The notes under the pieces: model-generated
The model's database searches: none
What the model saw: the letters and a program-made list of their open reading frames with translations, nothing else
Told to the model about the DNA's origin: nothing
Part shown: piece by piece, positions 33,536 through 43,945 of the stretch
Layout: the number at the start of each line of letters is the position of its first letter
How positions within the stretch are numbered: the first letter of the stretch is position 1
Program-made: the position numbers and the translations under genes
Source of the DNA: Bretschneidera sinensis
Taxonomy: Eukaryota; Streptophyta; Magnoliopsida; Brassicales; Akaniaceae
Reading direction: 5' to 3'
DNA: 64,000 nt
NCBI GenBank assembly: GCA_023935145.1
Contig: CM043705.1
Coordinates: forward strand, 24,537,290-24,601,289

Positions 33536-34028
33536 TGACATGTGGCACCCTCCAAGGCCAAGAAGGTAACTTCACAAGCAAGATAGATAATATATCACAT
33601 AGTTACTTGTAGCAAAGGGAAAAACAATAACCTCACACCAAAACCCTAATTATACTAGGATACTCCAGCCTATGAAAACTCTAGTCCTATGAGAATACTC
33701 CAGCCTTTGGGAACCCTAATCCTACTGTGACACTCAACATTAATCACTTTTTTAATTGGACTATGTTCTAAGACTCTATATAAATGGGGCTCTCATTATC
33801 ACAGGTACACATAATTCTAACAATCCATAATCCTCTAACTTTCTTGTACTCTTTATTCTCCAGTAAATTGTTAACTTAGGCATAAGAGATTCCTCCTAGA
33901 GGTACAATCCCTCCTGGAGGTACAATCCCTTCGGTCCTCCGATGACTCCTTAGTGTTTCTTCTGTCTCTGTGTACATAAGTACCCTATCTCGTCTGTTCA
34001 TTCGCCCGATAAGTTTTTGGCATCAACA
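33536..34028 (+). repeat. 3' LTR (Tat-type), left end missing
   Basis: Homologous to 15323-15833 in opposite orientation. It includes TATATAAAT near 33776-33784, the doubled GAGGTACAATCCCT block, and the end GGCATCAACA at 34028. The satellite array resumes directly after it. Confidence 0.82.
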
Positions 34029-35612
34029 AGACTTATCCTGAATTCTAATTTCAATTGAATTCCATGTTGGCAAACGTTCTATTTTTTAAAATTGTTCATT
34101 CGATGGTAGCTGGTTTTATGAAGAAAAGACTATTTATGATTTCTAATTTTAATTGAATTCTATGTTTGCAAACATTGTATTTTTTATCCCTTCATTGATG
34201 CCTGCCTATCAATTTTAAGAAGAAAAGACTAATTCTGAATTCTAATTGCAATTGAATTTTGTGCTGGTAAACATTATATTTTTGTCCCTTCAGTGGTGCC
34301 TTTCTATTGGTTTTCTAAAGGAAAGACTAATTCTAAATTCTAAATTCTAATTGCAATTGAATTAATTCAAGGAAATATTGTATTTTTTTTCTCCCTTCGG
34401 TTGTGCCTATCCGTTGGTTTTTACAGGATTGATTTACTCTAAATTCTAATTCTAATTGAATTCCATCATCAAAAAAATTGTATTATTTTGTCCCTTCAGT
34501 GGTGCTTATTCATTGGTTTTTTGAAGAAAAGACTAATTTTGAATTCTAGTTGTAATTGAATTCCATCCTCGCAAACATTGTATTTTTTTGTCCTTTCGAT
34601 TGTGCCATTCCATTAGTTTTATGAGGAAAAGAATATTTCTGAATTCTAGTTGCATTTAAGTTTCATGATGACAAACATTGTACTTTTTTGTCACTTCGGT
34701 GATGCTTTCGTGTTGGTTTTTTGAAGGAAAGATATTCTAAAATCTAATTTCAATCGAATTTCATATTGGCAAACATTGTATTATTTTGTCTCTTCGTTGC
34801 TGCCTATCCATTGGTTTTCTTAAGGAAAGATTAATTCTGAATTCTAGTTGCAATTGAATTCCATGATGACAAATATTGTATTTTTGTCCCTTTAATGGTG
34901 CATTCTCATTGGTTTTCTTAAGGAAAGACATTCTGAATTCTAATGGCAATTTAATTCTGTGCTTGGAAACATTGTATTTTTTGCCCCTTCGATGGTTCTT
35001 GTCCATTAGTTTTCTGAAGAAAGACTTATTCTTAATTCTAAATCTCATTGAATTTCATGTTGGAAACATTGTGTTTTTTCCCCCCTTCAATTGTGCCTAT
35101 CCCATGCTTTTCTTAAGAAAAAACTTATCATGAATTCTGATTTTAATTGAATTCTAAATTGGTAAACATTGTAGTTTCTATCTTCTTGGTGGTGCATGTC
35201 CATTGGTTTTTTGAACAACCACCTTATTTTGAGCTCTAACTCTATTTGAGTTCATGTTGGCAAATATTGTAACATTTTTTGTTTCTTCAGTGGTGTCTGT
35301 CCATCTGTTTTCTCAATAAAAGACTTATTTAGAATTCTAAGTCGAACTAAATTCCATGCTAGCAAAAATTATAGTTTTTTAGTCCCTTCAATGCTGTCTG
35401 TCCATTTTGTTTTAGGAAAGATTTATTATGAGTTCTAATTGCGATTGAATTCCATGCTTGCAAACATGAGTATGCATGAATATTTGGATGTGTGGTGGTA
35501 CATATATGATTATGAGTTTCCTCGATTTGAAAATACGATGAGGGTTTAATTTCCAAAACATGTAAGTGAGTTTGAATTCGAGTAGTCGTGTGTGTATTTG
35601 AAGAGTTATGCT
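34029..35612. repeat. ~100-bp satellite array and its right flank
   Basis: About fourteen units of the same family as 9770-15322 run to about 35465. Then comes the fixed flank (ACATGAGTATGCATGAATAT ... GTGTGTATTTGAAGAGTT) that also follows the arrays ending at 41170 and 45085. Open frames are repeat read-through. Confidence 0.9.
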
Positions 35613-36243
35613 TCTAACAATCTCAAGTAGGTTTTGAGTACTCCAGAGTCGCCTCCATAGGTGAAGAGTGAGACTCAGTAATCAAGGTCTTCCTTAACTC
35701 AGAAGTGGAGCTTATTATGATTTTTCCCTTGTAGTATAGTAAACCATCTTTGAGTGACTAATCAGTTTGCAGAGGAGATCCTGTAGTAATAGCTTGATGA
35801 ATAGCTAATACCTCAAGATCATTGTTGTTTGCTTCTCTATGTTATGCTATAATGTCAAAAACTGGCTTGGAAAGTGGTAATAACTTTCCCTTAGTCTCAA
35901 TGGAGCAAGATACAATAGTGTTTGTAATACTTTCTGGAAGTATAGATAATGTATCAACTGCTTCATTATCTTTTCCAGGTCTATAGAAAATATCATAGAC
36001 AAATCCCAGGAGCTTACTTAGATAGTGGTGTTGTTCAGGTGTTTGAACAACCTGATTCATCAAATTTTTCATGCTTCTATGATCTGTCCTGATTATGAAT
36101 TTCCTCCCCAACAAATATTGTCTCCATTTCATCACTGCATGTGTCATGGCAAAGAGTTCCCTGACATATGTTGAGGCAGAACTCATTCTGTGGCCCAACT
36201 TCTTACTAAAGAAGTCTAGTGGATGTCCTTCTTGAGTTAGCAT
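35613..36243 (-). pseudogene. RNase H and integrase start (chromovirus-like)
   Basis: The 133-codon frame 35842-36243 is a well-preserved Gypsy RNase H: HPLDFFSKKLGHRMSSASTY, VRELFAMTHAVMKWRQYLLG, FIIRTDHRSMKNLM and QVVQTPEQHHYLSKLLGF. Integrase should begin to its left: LKDGLLYYKGKIIISS and an ESHSSPMEA zinc-region remnant are readable with stops down to about 35620. The catalytic core is absent because the element is truncated there. Confidence 0.88.
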
Positions 36244-37035
36244 GGCCCTTATGACTACATTGAGGCATATGTCTCCATGTTAAAGATATTATTGAAGTCG
36301 GGTAAGGCTAGGATTGCTACATGTGTCATGGCAGTTTTCAATGCCTGAAAGGATTGTTGCGTAGCCTTAGTCCAATGAAAAGCTTTTTTCTTCAAAAGGT
36401 TAGTCAATGGTGCAGCTACCGTTGCATAGTGTTGCAAAAATTTTCTATAGTAACCTGTTAGCCCCAAGAAGCTTATGATGTGTTTCAAGTTTGTTGGAAC
36501 TAGCCACTCCAACATTGCTTGGATCTTTTTTTGGTATGGATGCACACCTAGTGAAGAAACCAAATTCCCCAAGTACTGAATGGTTTCTTTACAAAACTCA
36601 CATTTGTTTGTTTTAGTATATAGCTTATGGTCAGCAAGGCATTAGAGCACTTGTCTGAGATAAAGTTTTTGATCATTTAATCAAAGACTGTAGACCATAA
36701 TATCATCAAAGAAAACTGTTACAAACTGCCTTAAAAATTGTTTGAAGTCATGATGGCTTGAATGCAGATGGGGCATTGGTCAGGCCAAATGTCATGAAAA
36801 GAAATTCATAGTGCCCTTAGTGTGTTCTTAATGTTATCATAGGAATGTCCTCTTCATGCACTTTGATATGATGGTAACTAGAACTTAAGTCCAATTTAGA
36901 GAATTCTTTAGCACCATGGATACTTATAAGGCTTAACATTGAAAGCTTTGTACCAGGTAACAGATCTATGTGGTGATTGATTGGTCTGGAAGGAGGTAAG
37001 GGAATTGGTTCTTGAAAATCAATTTGGAAGTCTTG
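36244..37035 (-). pseudogene. Reverse transcriptase, main part (chromovirus-like)
   Basis: Read from 37035 leftward: DFQEPIPLPPSRPINHHIDL, KEFSKLDLSSSYHHIKVHE, FMTFGLTNAPSAF. The catalytic box region is then degraded (stops where YxDD is expected, near 36690-36710). The thumb and connection follow: LKHIISFLGLTGYYRKFLQH and the frame 36255-36572 with FHWTKATQQSFQALKTAM. Multiple stops and frameshifts are present. Confidence 0.87.
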
Positions 37036-38284
37036 TGATGAGTCTTAAATATTGCATATTTTAGACCCTTAACTTATATTTGTTATGCTCTTAGTTAGTA
37101 GTATTTCACTTTATTTTACGTCTTTCTTGTGTTTTGTGTATTTTTACAGGTTTGTGGAGAAAATAAAGCATTTCAGGAGATGTGAAGTTTCTGGAGACAT
37201 TGCGATCGATCGCACGAGATATGCGATCGAGCGCACCTGCCTACGAAGGAGCGCATGGTCAACATCCCACATCGAAATATTTGAAGTTCAGTGCATCTGC
37301 GATCGATCGTAGTAGACATGCGATCGAGCGCACATAAGATCGTGCGCACAAGATATGCGATCGATCGTACCTGCGATCGATCGCACCACACTGTGATCGA
37401 GCGCACACAGGCAGTATCCCACATCGAATCTGTAACCCATATTGCTCCGGGTCTTCCCCTATCTAAACACCATCTGGCTTCATCATTCAGTGTACAATTC
37501 CTGAGCCACTTTGGTGTTTACCAGTGGACGTCTGCTAGCATTCTGGTGGATCTCGAAGGCTTTGTCACCACGAGGGGAAGTGCCGCCCGTCAGCGAGTGG
37601 AATTTCTCCCATGTAAAGTTATTTATTTATTTATTTACATTTAGTTGTTTTAGTTTAAATGTTTAGCACTTTTATTATGAATTGTAGTTTCATAGTTATG
37701 AGTGGCTAGACTCTTCAGCTAAGGTTGAAGATGAAGCCCCGCCGTTGTTTGGCATAGTAGTTCAGATTTGCTTGTACAAATCTGACAATTTTTAGTATAA
37801 ATGTTCTGTCAATTATTTGAGTTAATCTTATAATTGATTGAGTTTAAATTGTCTGTTGGATATTCCTTGTGTTTCATCTGATGGATACATTGAATGCTTT
37901 TCGATTAAATTGGATTTCCTTTGTGATTTGTTGAGAGCGGATACATTGGATGCTTTTGGTTTAGTTGGGATATTCTTTGTTTTTTGTCTTATAGTTGGAT
38001 TCATGGAATGTTTTGATAGGCTATATTTTTAGAACATATATGCTTAACTTCGGTGGGGTGGATTTGAAAACCTTAGTGTTTTTATTAGTTTTTAAAATCA
38101 ATTTAGTTTAGTTTTTATTTATTTTGCAACATATAATTACAAATTTGGAACTAGGTTAAAATAGACTTAGTTTAGATAAAGATATATTTTCACAACACAA
38201 TTCCCTGTGGATTCGACCTCGCACTTGCACAACACTATATTGCAAACGACTCGTGCGCTTGCGAGTAAATTAAAACTCACAACA
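37036..38284 (+). mobile_element. Athila-type solo LTR with perfect target duplication
   Basis: 1249 bp, TGATGAGTC ... CTCACAACA, closely similar to 5003-6269 but lacking one ~16-bp unit of the CGATCG array and with TATCTAAA in place of TATATAAA (37460-37467). It is flanked by TCTTG at 37031-37035 and 38285-38289. The interrupted Gypsy frame reads through if the LTR and one duplicate are ignored, so it landed inside an existing element. A solo LTR arises by recombination between the two LTRs of a full insertion. Confidence 0.95.
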
Positions 38285-38289
38285 TCTTG

Positions 38290-39010
38290 TAGGATCTCTG
38301 CAACTCCTTTGTCCAAGGTCTTTATATCTGTCTATTGTTCCTTATCTTCAATCTTTAAGTGATGGTAAGAGACAATGCTCTCTTGCTAACTTCTTTAGCT
38401 GATTAGGTAGTAATGAAGCAGGGTTTAAGTATGATTCACCTTGGAGGTGGATTTGATGCCCTCGCCATGAGAAGTCCATGGTCAACTCTTTATAGTTAGT
38501 GAGTACTGGTCCATGTCTTTCCAACCATTGTATCCTGAGCACAATATATGCTTCTTAGATTTGGAGTACAAACAAGTCTATGACAAACTAATGATGTTGC
38601 AGTGTGATGAATAACAAATCTTGTCACAACAAAGATAGTCTATATTTCCCCCAGACTTTAAACAGCTTAGAGGGTGACATAGGGAGACCTAGCCTTCTAA
38701 CCACATCTTCTTATATGAAATTGTGAGTGCTACCACTATCAACCAGGAATTACAGAGAAAATTTGCCATTTGTGCCAATGATCCTAAAAGTTTTAGGACT
38801 CACTTGGCCAGCTAAGGCATTCATGCTAATTTCAGATAATAGGCTAGAGTCTTCTTCTTCTAAGTGTTATACAAATAGTGAATCTTGATACAAAATAGTT
38901 CCTAAATCATCTTCTTGATCTCCTATTAGTATCAAAAATTTTCTTTTGCACTTATGGCCATGATAATACTTCTCATCACAATCATAACAAAGACCTTTTT
39001 CTTTTTAGCA
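38290..39010 (-). pseudogene. Zinc knuckle, protease and RT linker (chromovirus-like)
   Basis: Read leftward from 39010: a knuckle of the type LCYDCDEKYYHGHKCKR, then a retropepsin with the active site FLVDSGSTHNFI (near 38730-38765), which looks intact. Further on are LGLPMSPSKLFKVWG and IQWLERHGPVLTNYKELTM. It ends in KGVAEILQD next to the solo LTR. Several stops separate the blocks. Confidence 0.85.
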
Positions 39011-40033
39011 TTGAACTCAGCTGGACTTAATTTTCTTATGGTAACAAGTTGTGTTTGGGTGTGCGGTATAAGTTTTATAGTACTAGGCTTACTAGCATTT
39101 GTTTGTAAAGGAATCTGTTTAGGTTAAAAGAAATAAGGGTCCTTGAAGTTACCTTGGAAGTTGCTGGAAGTTGGAGGAGTGGTCCAATGTGTTCTTAGGT
39201 TGTTTCTAAGCTCAACATATTTTCCTTCTTGTAATCTTGGAACAGCCATGGCTTACCTTATGGAAGATGGTTGAATCAACAACAGTTCTTTTTTTAAGTC
39301 AGGTTTGAGGCCTGAGATAAATAGCCTAATCAAGAATGACTAAGATAATTCTTGAACCTTGGTAGCAAGTGACTCAAACTGAGTCTGGTACTCAACATAA
39401 GTTATTTATTGCAACTTGACCAGTATTCCATTAGGATCTTCATAAGTAGAAAGTTCAAACCTCAAGATTAGTGCCTCTAGAAAAGAAGGCCAAGAACGTC
39501 TTAAACCTTCATGTGCATCCATTGATACCAAGCTAGATCTGGTCCTTCCATGTGAAAGGAATATATGGTGATTCTTTGATCAAAGAGAGTATGATGATAC
39601 TCATAAAACTGTTCAGCCTTGAATTGTCAGCCTTTCACATTTGTTCCATCAAATCTTGGAAACTCCAATCTGAATGAACGAAATGGAAGAGTAAAATATG
39701 TATTCTCCTGGAACTGAGTGTGTTGTTCCTCTTCTTGTGCCCTTTGATTTGGTGGTTGATTATTGTTCTTGCATTGAGTTGGATTCTGGAGATTGTCTAG
39801 TTTGTTCTCTAAGGATTCCATGAGTGCCTTCAAATTCTAATGATGTCTATAATTTGTTGCTTTGTTGCCTTATTTAGCTCAAAATGGTCTTGATATTGAG
39901 CTGTTTGAAATGCTTGTAAATATTTGAAATTGTCCTCCATCTTCTCTTGAAGGTTATGGATGTCATCCTCAAACTTGTGTTGCAAGTTCCTTTCATGCTC
40001 ATCTAGCTTGTTGATGCTTGTGCCTTCTACCAT
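39011..40033 (-). pseudogene. gag (chromovirus-like)
   Basis: The likely start is ATG at 40031-40033 (MVEGTSINKLDEHE). A coiled-coil-like N-terminus rich in Gln, Asn, Asp and Lys is followed, after a stop near 39834, by the open frame 39627-39833 ending in FRSFRLEFPRFDGTNVKG, the entry to the retrotransposon gag domain. Downstream the gag core is recognisable but split by stops and small indels down to the zinc knuckle near 38990. Confidence 0.8.
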
Positions 40034-40139
40034 TTCTTGGAAGTTGAAAGTAAGAAGAATTGAAGACCAAGAAAATCAAGAATTGGAAAGGGAAGATAAA
40101 GCAGTAGAGATGGTGGTTCTAGATTGAGGAAAGAATGAA

Positions 40140-40157
40140 GGCGCAATGAAAGCACCA
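40140..40157 (-). promoter_or_regulatory. Candidate primer-binding site
   Basis: In sense TGGTGCTTTCATTGCGCC starts one base after the LTR end. Position fits a primer site; I cannot assign the tRNA. Confidence 0.5.
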
Positions 40158-40158
40158 G

Positions 40159-40585
40159 TGTTATAAACTGTTTTAGGAAATGAAAAGAAAACTAGTCACT
40201 GTTTTGAGTAAGTGACTAGCTTCTTAGAATTCTTACTAGAGTTCCTCTTAGTTCTTTCTTTATCTTATCTTCTCTATCTTACAAGTACTTATGCTTGATT
40301 GCAAAGCAAATATAGAAAGCAAATTACAAATGGCACTAGTCATAACAATAGCTAACCAGCTAACTACTTTTGTAACTAACTAGTAACTAATTCCCAACTG
40401 GTCCCAACTGCTTCCCTCCCTTTTAGATTTCTTCTGCACTCAGTACCAATCAGGTCTCTTTCTGATTCTAGTGCTCCTAAGTCCCGGATCAGTGTGCATA
40501 CCATGGTATACACACTTCTTGTGTTGAACCCTCAGTGTGCACACTTGTATAATTAGTTTGCATACCTTTTTCTTGTGATGTATCA
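40159..40585 (-). repeat. 5' LTR of the chromovirus-like element
   Basis: On the plus strand it runs from TGTTATAAAC to GATGTATCA. In sense it starts TGATACATC and ends TTTATAACA next to the candidate primer site. About 427 bp. Satellite sequence (CAAACATTGTA) begins immediately to its right. The partner 3' LTR has been lost, so the target duplication cannot be checked. Confidence 0.7.
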
Positions 40586-41646
40586 CAAACATTGTATTTT
40601 TTTCCTTCATCGTTGCCTTTCCGTTGATTTTATAAAGGAAAGAAATTTTGAATTCTAATGCCAATTGAATTCAATGCTAAGAAACATTGTATTGTTTGTC
40701 CCTTTGATGGTGGTTATTTGTTGGTTTTTTGAAGAAAGACTTGTTCTGAATTTTAATTTTAATTTAATTTCATGTTGGAAACATTGTATTTATTTGTCCT
40801 TTCAGAGGTGCATGTCCTTTGGTTTTCGTAAGAAAAGACTTATCCCGAATTCTAATTTTAATTGAATTCCATGTTGACAAACATTATAGTTTTTGTCACC
40901 TCAGTGGTGCTTGTCCATTGGTTTTATGAATAATCACCTTATTCTCAAATTTAATTCTATTTGAGTTCATGTTGGCAAACGTTGTAATTTTTTTGTTTCT
41001 TTAGTGGTGTCTGTCCATTGGTTTTCTGAAGAAAAGACTTATTTAGAATTCTAATTAGAACTGAATTCCATGTTGGTAAATATTGTAGTTTTTTTGTCCC
41101 TTCAGTGTTGTCTATCCAATTCTTTTTGAGGAATGACTTTTTATGAGTAATAATTGCTATTGAATCCCATCCTTGCAAACATGGGTATGCTTGAATATTT
41201 GAATATGTGAGGTATGTCTATGATTCTGAGTTTCCTTGATTTGAAAATGTGATGAGGGATTAATTTCTAAAACATATGAATGGGTTTGAATCTGCATAGT
41301 CATGTGTGTATTTAAAGAGATGTGTATATATTTGGAGTTGACTCTCTATATGTATCTTCAAGAAAAGTATGTTTTTGTAGGCAAATCCATTGTATGTGTT
41401 ATAAAACGAATTCGACTTGGTGATTTAATGATATCATTTATGTGTGAAAATTATCTATGTAAGATATTGTGAAAATTCAATGATCATGTGAGTTCTTGGA
41501 TATTTCATTCTCGGGCTCTGATAGGACTCTCGTTATCGGCCTTGATATCTTTGAATGTTTGAAAGGAAGAAAAAAGAGAATTGTGCTTTGTTTACACTAT
41601 GTCGTGCCTTGTATGTCTTGACAATACTAGACTTATCCTCTATTTA
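40586..41646. repeat. Satellite: ~100-bp units, flank, and part of the 1.1-kb unit
   Basis: About six ~100-bp units (to 41175), the ACATGGGTATGC flank, then the long-unit segment with GTTGACTCTCTAT, ACGAATTCGACTTGGTGA and TGACAATACTAGACTTATCC. The long unit is interrupted at 41647 and resumes at 43946. Confidence 0.88.
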
Positions 41647-43945
41647 TGTAATATTTCTATCCATAAAACAAGGGTAAATAGGTAATTTAATTTTATATTG
41701 AATTAAATTATGCATACATTAAAGATTGACTATCGAATTTGATACAATTTTGAAAGATAGCATTGAGAATTTGATTGAAATAGTTTAAAAAAAATTGAAG
41801 AAAGCAATGAAAATTATGAATTATGAATTTTGAAATGAAAGAATTTTAAAGCAAAATGTGGAACTAGGTTAAGGAAATTAATTAGAAAATTCACTGGAAG
41901 AAAATATAATTTTCTATAGTTTTTTAAATTTTTTTTAAAAAAAATGATGAAAAATTGATTTTTAATGGAAAAATAGCAAAACTTTAATTGTGGAATGATA
42001 TAATTGTAAATAAAGAATGACAAAACCATAAATTTAAATGCTGAAAGATTAGTGGTAGAGTCGTAAATAATTGATGGTGAAACTGTAAATTTTTGAATAG
42101 TGGTATAACTGTAAATATCTGATAGTAAAACTGTAAATTTTTAAACAGTGGCATAACTGTAAATATCTGACAGTAAAACAGTGGCAGAACTGTAAATAAC
42201 TTATGGAAAAACTATAAATTAAAAAAAAAAGTGCAGAAGCCGTAAACGGTGGAACGGTTGTTATCATGTTCAAACATGATAAGAATTATTTTGTTTATAA
42301 TAAAATAATTATAAAATAATATTATGATAATATATTATATAAAAAAAAAACCCAAGCTTAAACATAAGTCACTGAGCTTATGTTTCAACTTTTATTTCCG
42401 TTTGTTTGGTTTCTTTCTTCCTTTCTTAATTCAAATTTTCTCTAGCAAAAATTTATATAAAAATTTCTTCAGTATTAAGGATAATTACAGTTATTCAATT
42501 TTAGTATCAAGATTTCATCTCAATTGGAGGTAAATTTTCAATAAGACTCATAACTGAATAATTATATTGTTTAAATTAAGTTATGAAATAATAAGATTAA
42601 TGAAAATTTATGATTAAGTATTGGTGATCAACAATCTCAAGAAATTGCTGAAAGGAGTAGGAAAAGCAAGGAGGTGATCTACGGATAGCTTTAAGTGCTA
42701 CGTGGTCAGTTAGATTTACTTTTAGTAACCGAAACCAATATAAAATATGAATTGATGATATTTGAATTAATTGATGATAATAGATTGGTTGATTAAATAT
42801 TAAAAAAAGAGAATTAAATGATATGTTAAAAATTAATTATATGAGAAGTTATATTTTTAAAAGGATGGATAAATGGAAAATACGGTGAAAAGATATATGA
42901 AATTCTTAAAAGTTGTGATTGATAAATTGATATGACATGAGGACACAATTTAATATATATGATAAAATAATGATTTTGAAGAGATAGTTTAATTGAAGGC
43001 TTTAATGTATGCCTGATTGCATGTTATTGTTCATATACATTGAAGATCAGAAAGGTAGTTGGTTTGGCTGAGAAGACCATGAAGGTAGCTGGTTTGGTTG
43101 AAACATGTCGATATGTGGGAAGACATTCCCAAATGATAGTATGAAATGATGCGATGATTTGATGAGAAAGAAAGGAAGATAATTTAAATTCATGCATTTA
43201 TTTTATTGAATATTTATTATTATTTATTGAGATGCTATAAAGCATCAGTCTTAATTTTGAAATGATTGATAGACGAATCAGTCTTGATTGTGAAATGATT
43301 GATAGACAAATCAGTCTTATAGTGAGATAACTTTGATAAGAAAGAAATTGAAAGGATGATATGATAAAGAATTATTTGATTGATCCATTGTATGACGTGA
43401 ATCTCATAATGAGGTAAATAATGATATTGAACTAAAAGTCTTGAACTGATTAAACATATGAGAAAAATTTTAATTGATTGGTATATGAGATATATTTAGT
43501 TAAAGATAATAGTTTGATGATTAATTTAACTAGAGATTGATATAATGATTGAATTATTATAAATTGAGTACTTTAACTAAATTTAACTCACTGAGCTTGT
43601 GAAGCTCACTCCTTATTGTTGAAATATTTCAAGCAGTGGGCATGATAAGTATATAGTTGTGTAGATACTCAGTATAAGTAATTACCTTAAGTAAGTCATG
43701 TTGTCAACATCCTCAGAAGTGTGAAAGAAAATTTTGAAAGTTTGTAAATATTCAAGCATTTTTTTATTATTTTTTTATAGGAGAAAGATGTTGTATCTTC
43801 TTTAAAAGGAGTTGAGGACTTGATGTATATATATATTTTTAGTTGATGTATATTTATTTATTTTGTGGCATATATGTATCGTGCTAGGATTTCAAAACGT
43901 GACAACACCGTCTTGTGGGTGGCCAACCTGGGATGGGTCGTTTCA
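41647..43945 (+). mobile_element. 2.3-kb insertion in satellite, candidate Tekay/Del-type solo LTR
   Basis: It starts TGTAATATTTCTATCC, ends GGATGGGTCGTTTCA, and splits a 1.1-kb satellite unit exactly. The flanks are ATTTA (41642-41646) and ATTTC (43946-43950), a 4-of-5 match. It is very AT-rich and has no coding frame. Inside are short repeats of ~57 bp (AACTGTAAAT, near 42060-42200), and near the end AACTCACTGAGCTTGTGAAG, a motif I associate with long LTRs of Tekay/Del chromoviruses. The class is therefore probable, not proven. A non-autonomous element is the alternative. Confidence 0.65.

Larger units (their letters stand above)
21268..34028 (+). mobile_element. Tat/Retand-like Gypsy element carrying a nested Copia
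   Basis: The order is an LTR remnant (21268-21515), gag end, protease and RT (split by a Copia element at 23544-28782), RNase H, a second RNase H, integrase, tandem repeats, an antisense extra gene, more repeats and a 3' LTR (33536-34028). The paired RNase H domains and the antisense gene between integrase and LTR are hallmarks of the Tat lineage. It sits in satellite DNA: ~100-bp units lie immediately left and right. The flanking pentamers (AAATT and AGACT) do not match well, so the ends have decayed. All coding parts are broken. The stretch 30916-31007 and the spacers around the arrays are non-coding. Confidence 0.85.
35613..40585 (-). mobile_element. Chromovirus-like Gypsy element, 3'-truncated, split by a solo LTR
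   Basis: On the minus strand the order is LTR (40159-40585), gag, knuckle, protease, RT, RNase H and the first part of integrase. It is then cut at about 35613 and joined to satellite. An Athila-type solo LTR interrupts the start of RT (37036-38284). A single RNase H with no second domain, and the knuckle/protease spacing, suggest the chromovirus branch; the exact lineage is uncertain. Confidence 0.85.

Noticed and set aside
42049..42533. Short frames near 42049-42273 and 42324-42533 as genes
   Set aside because: They lie in a very AT-rich LTR-like insertion; one is a translation of ~57-bp repeats, and neither has domains.
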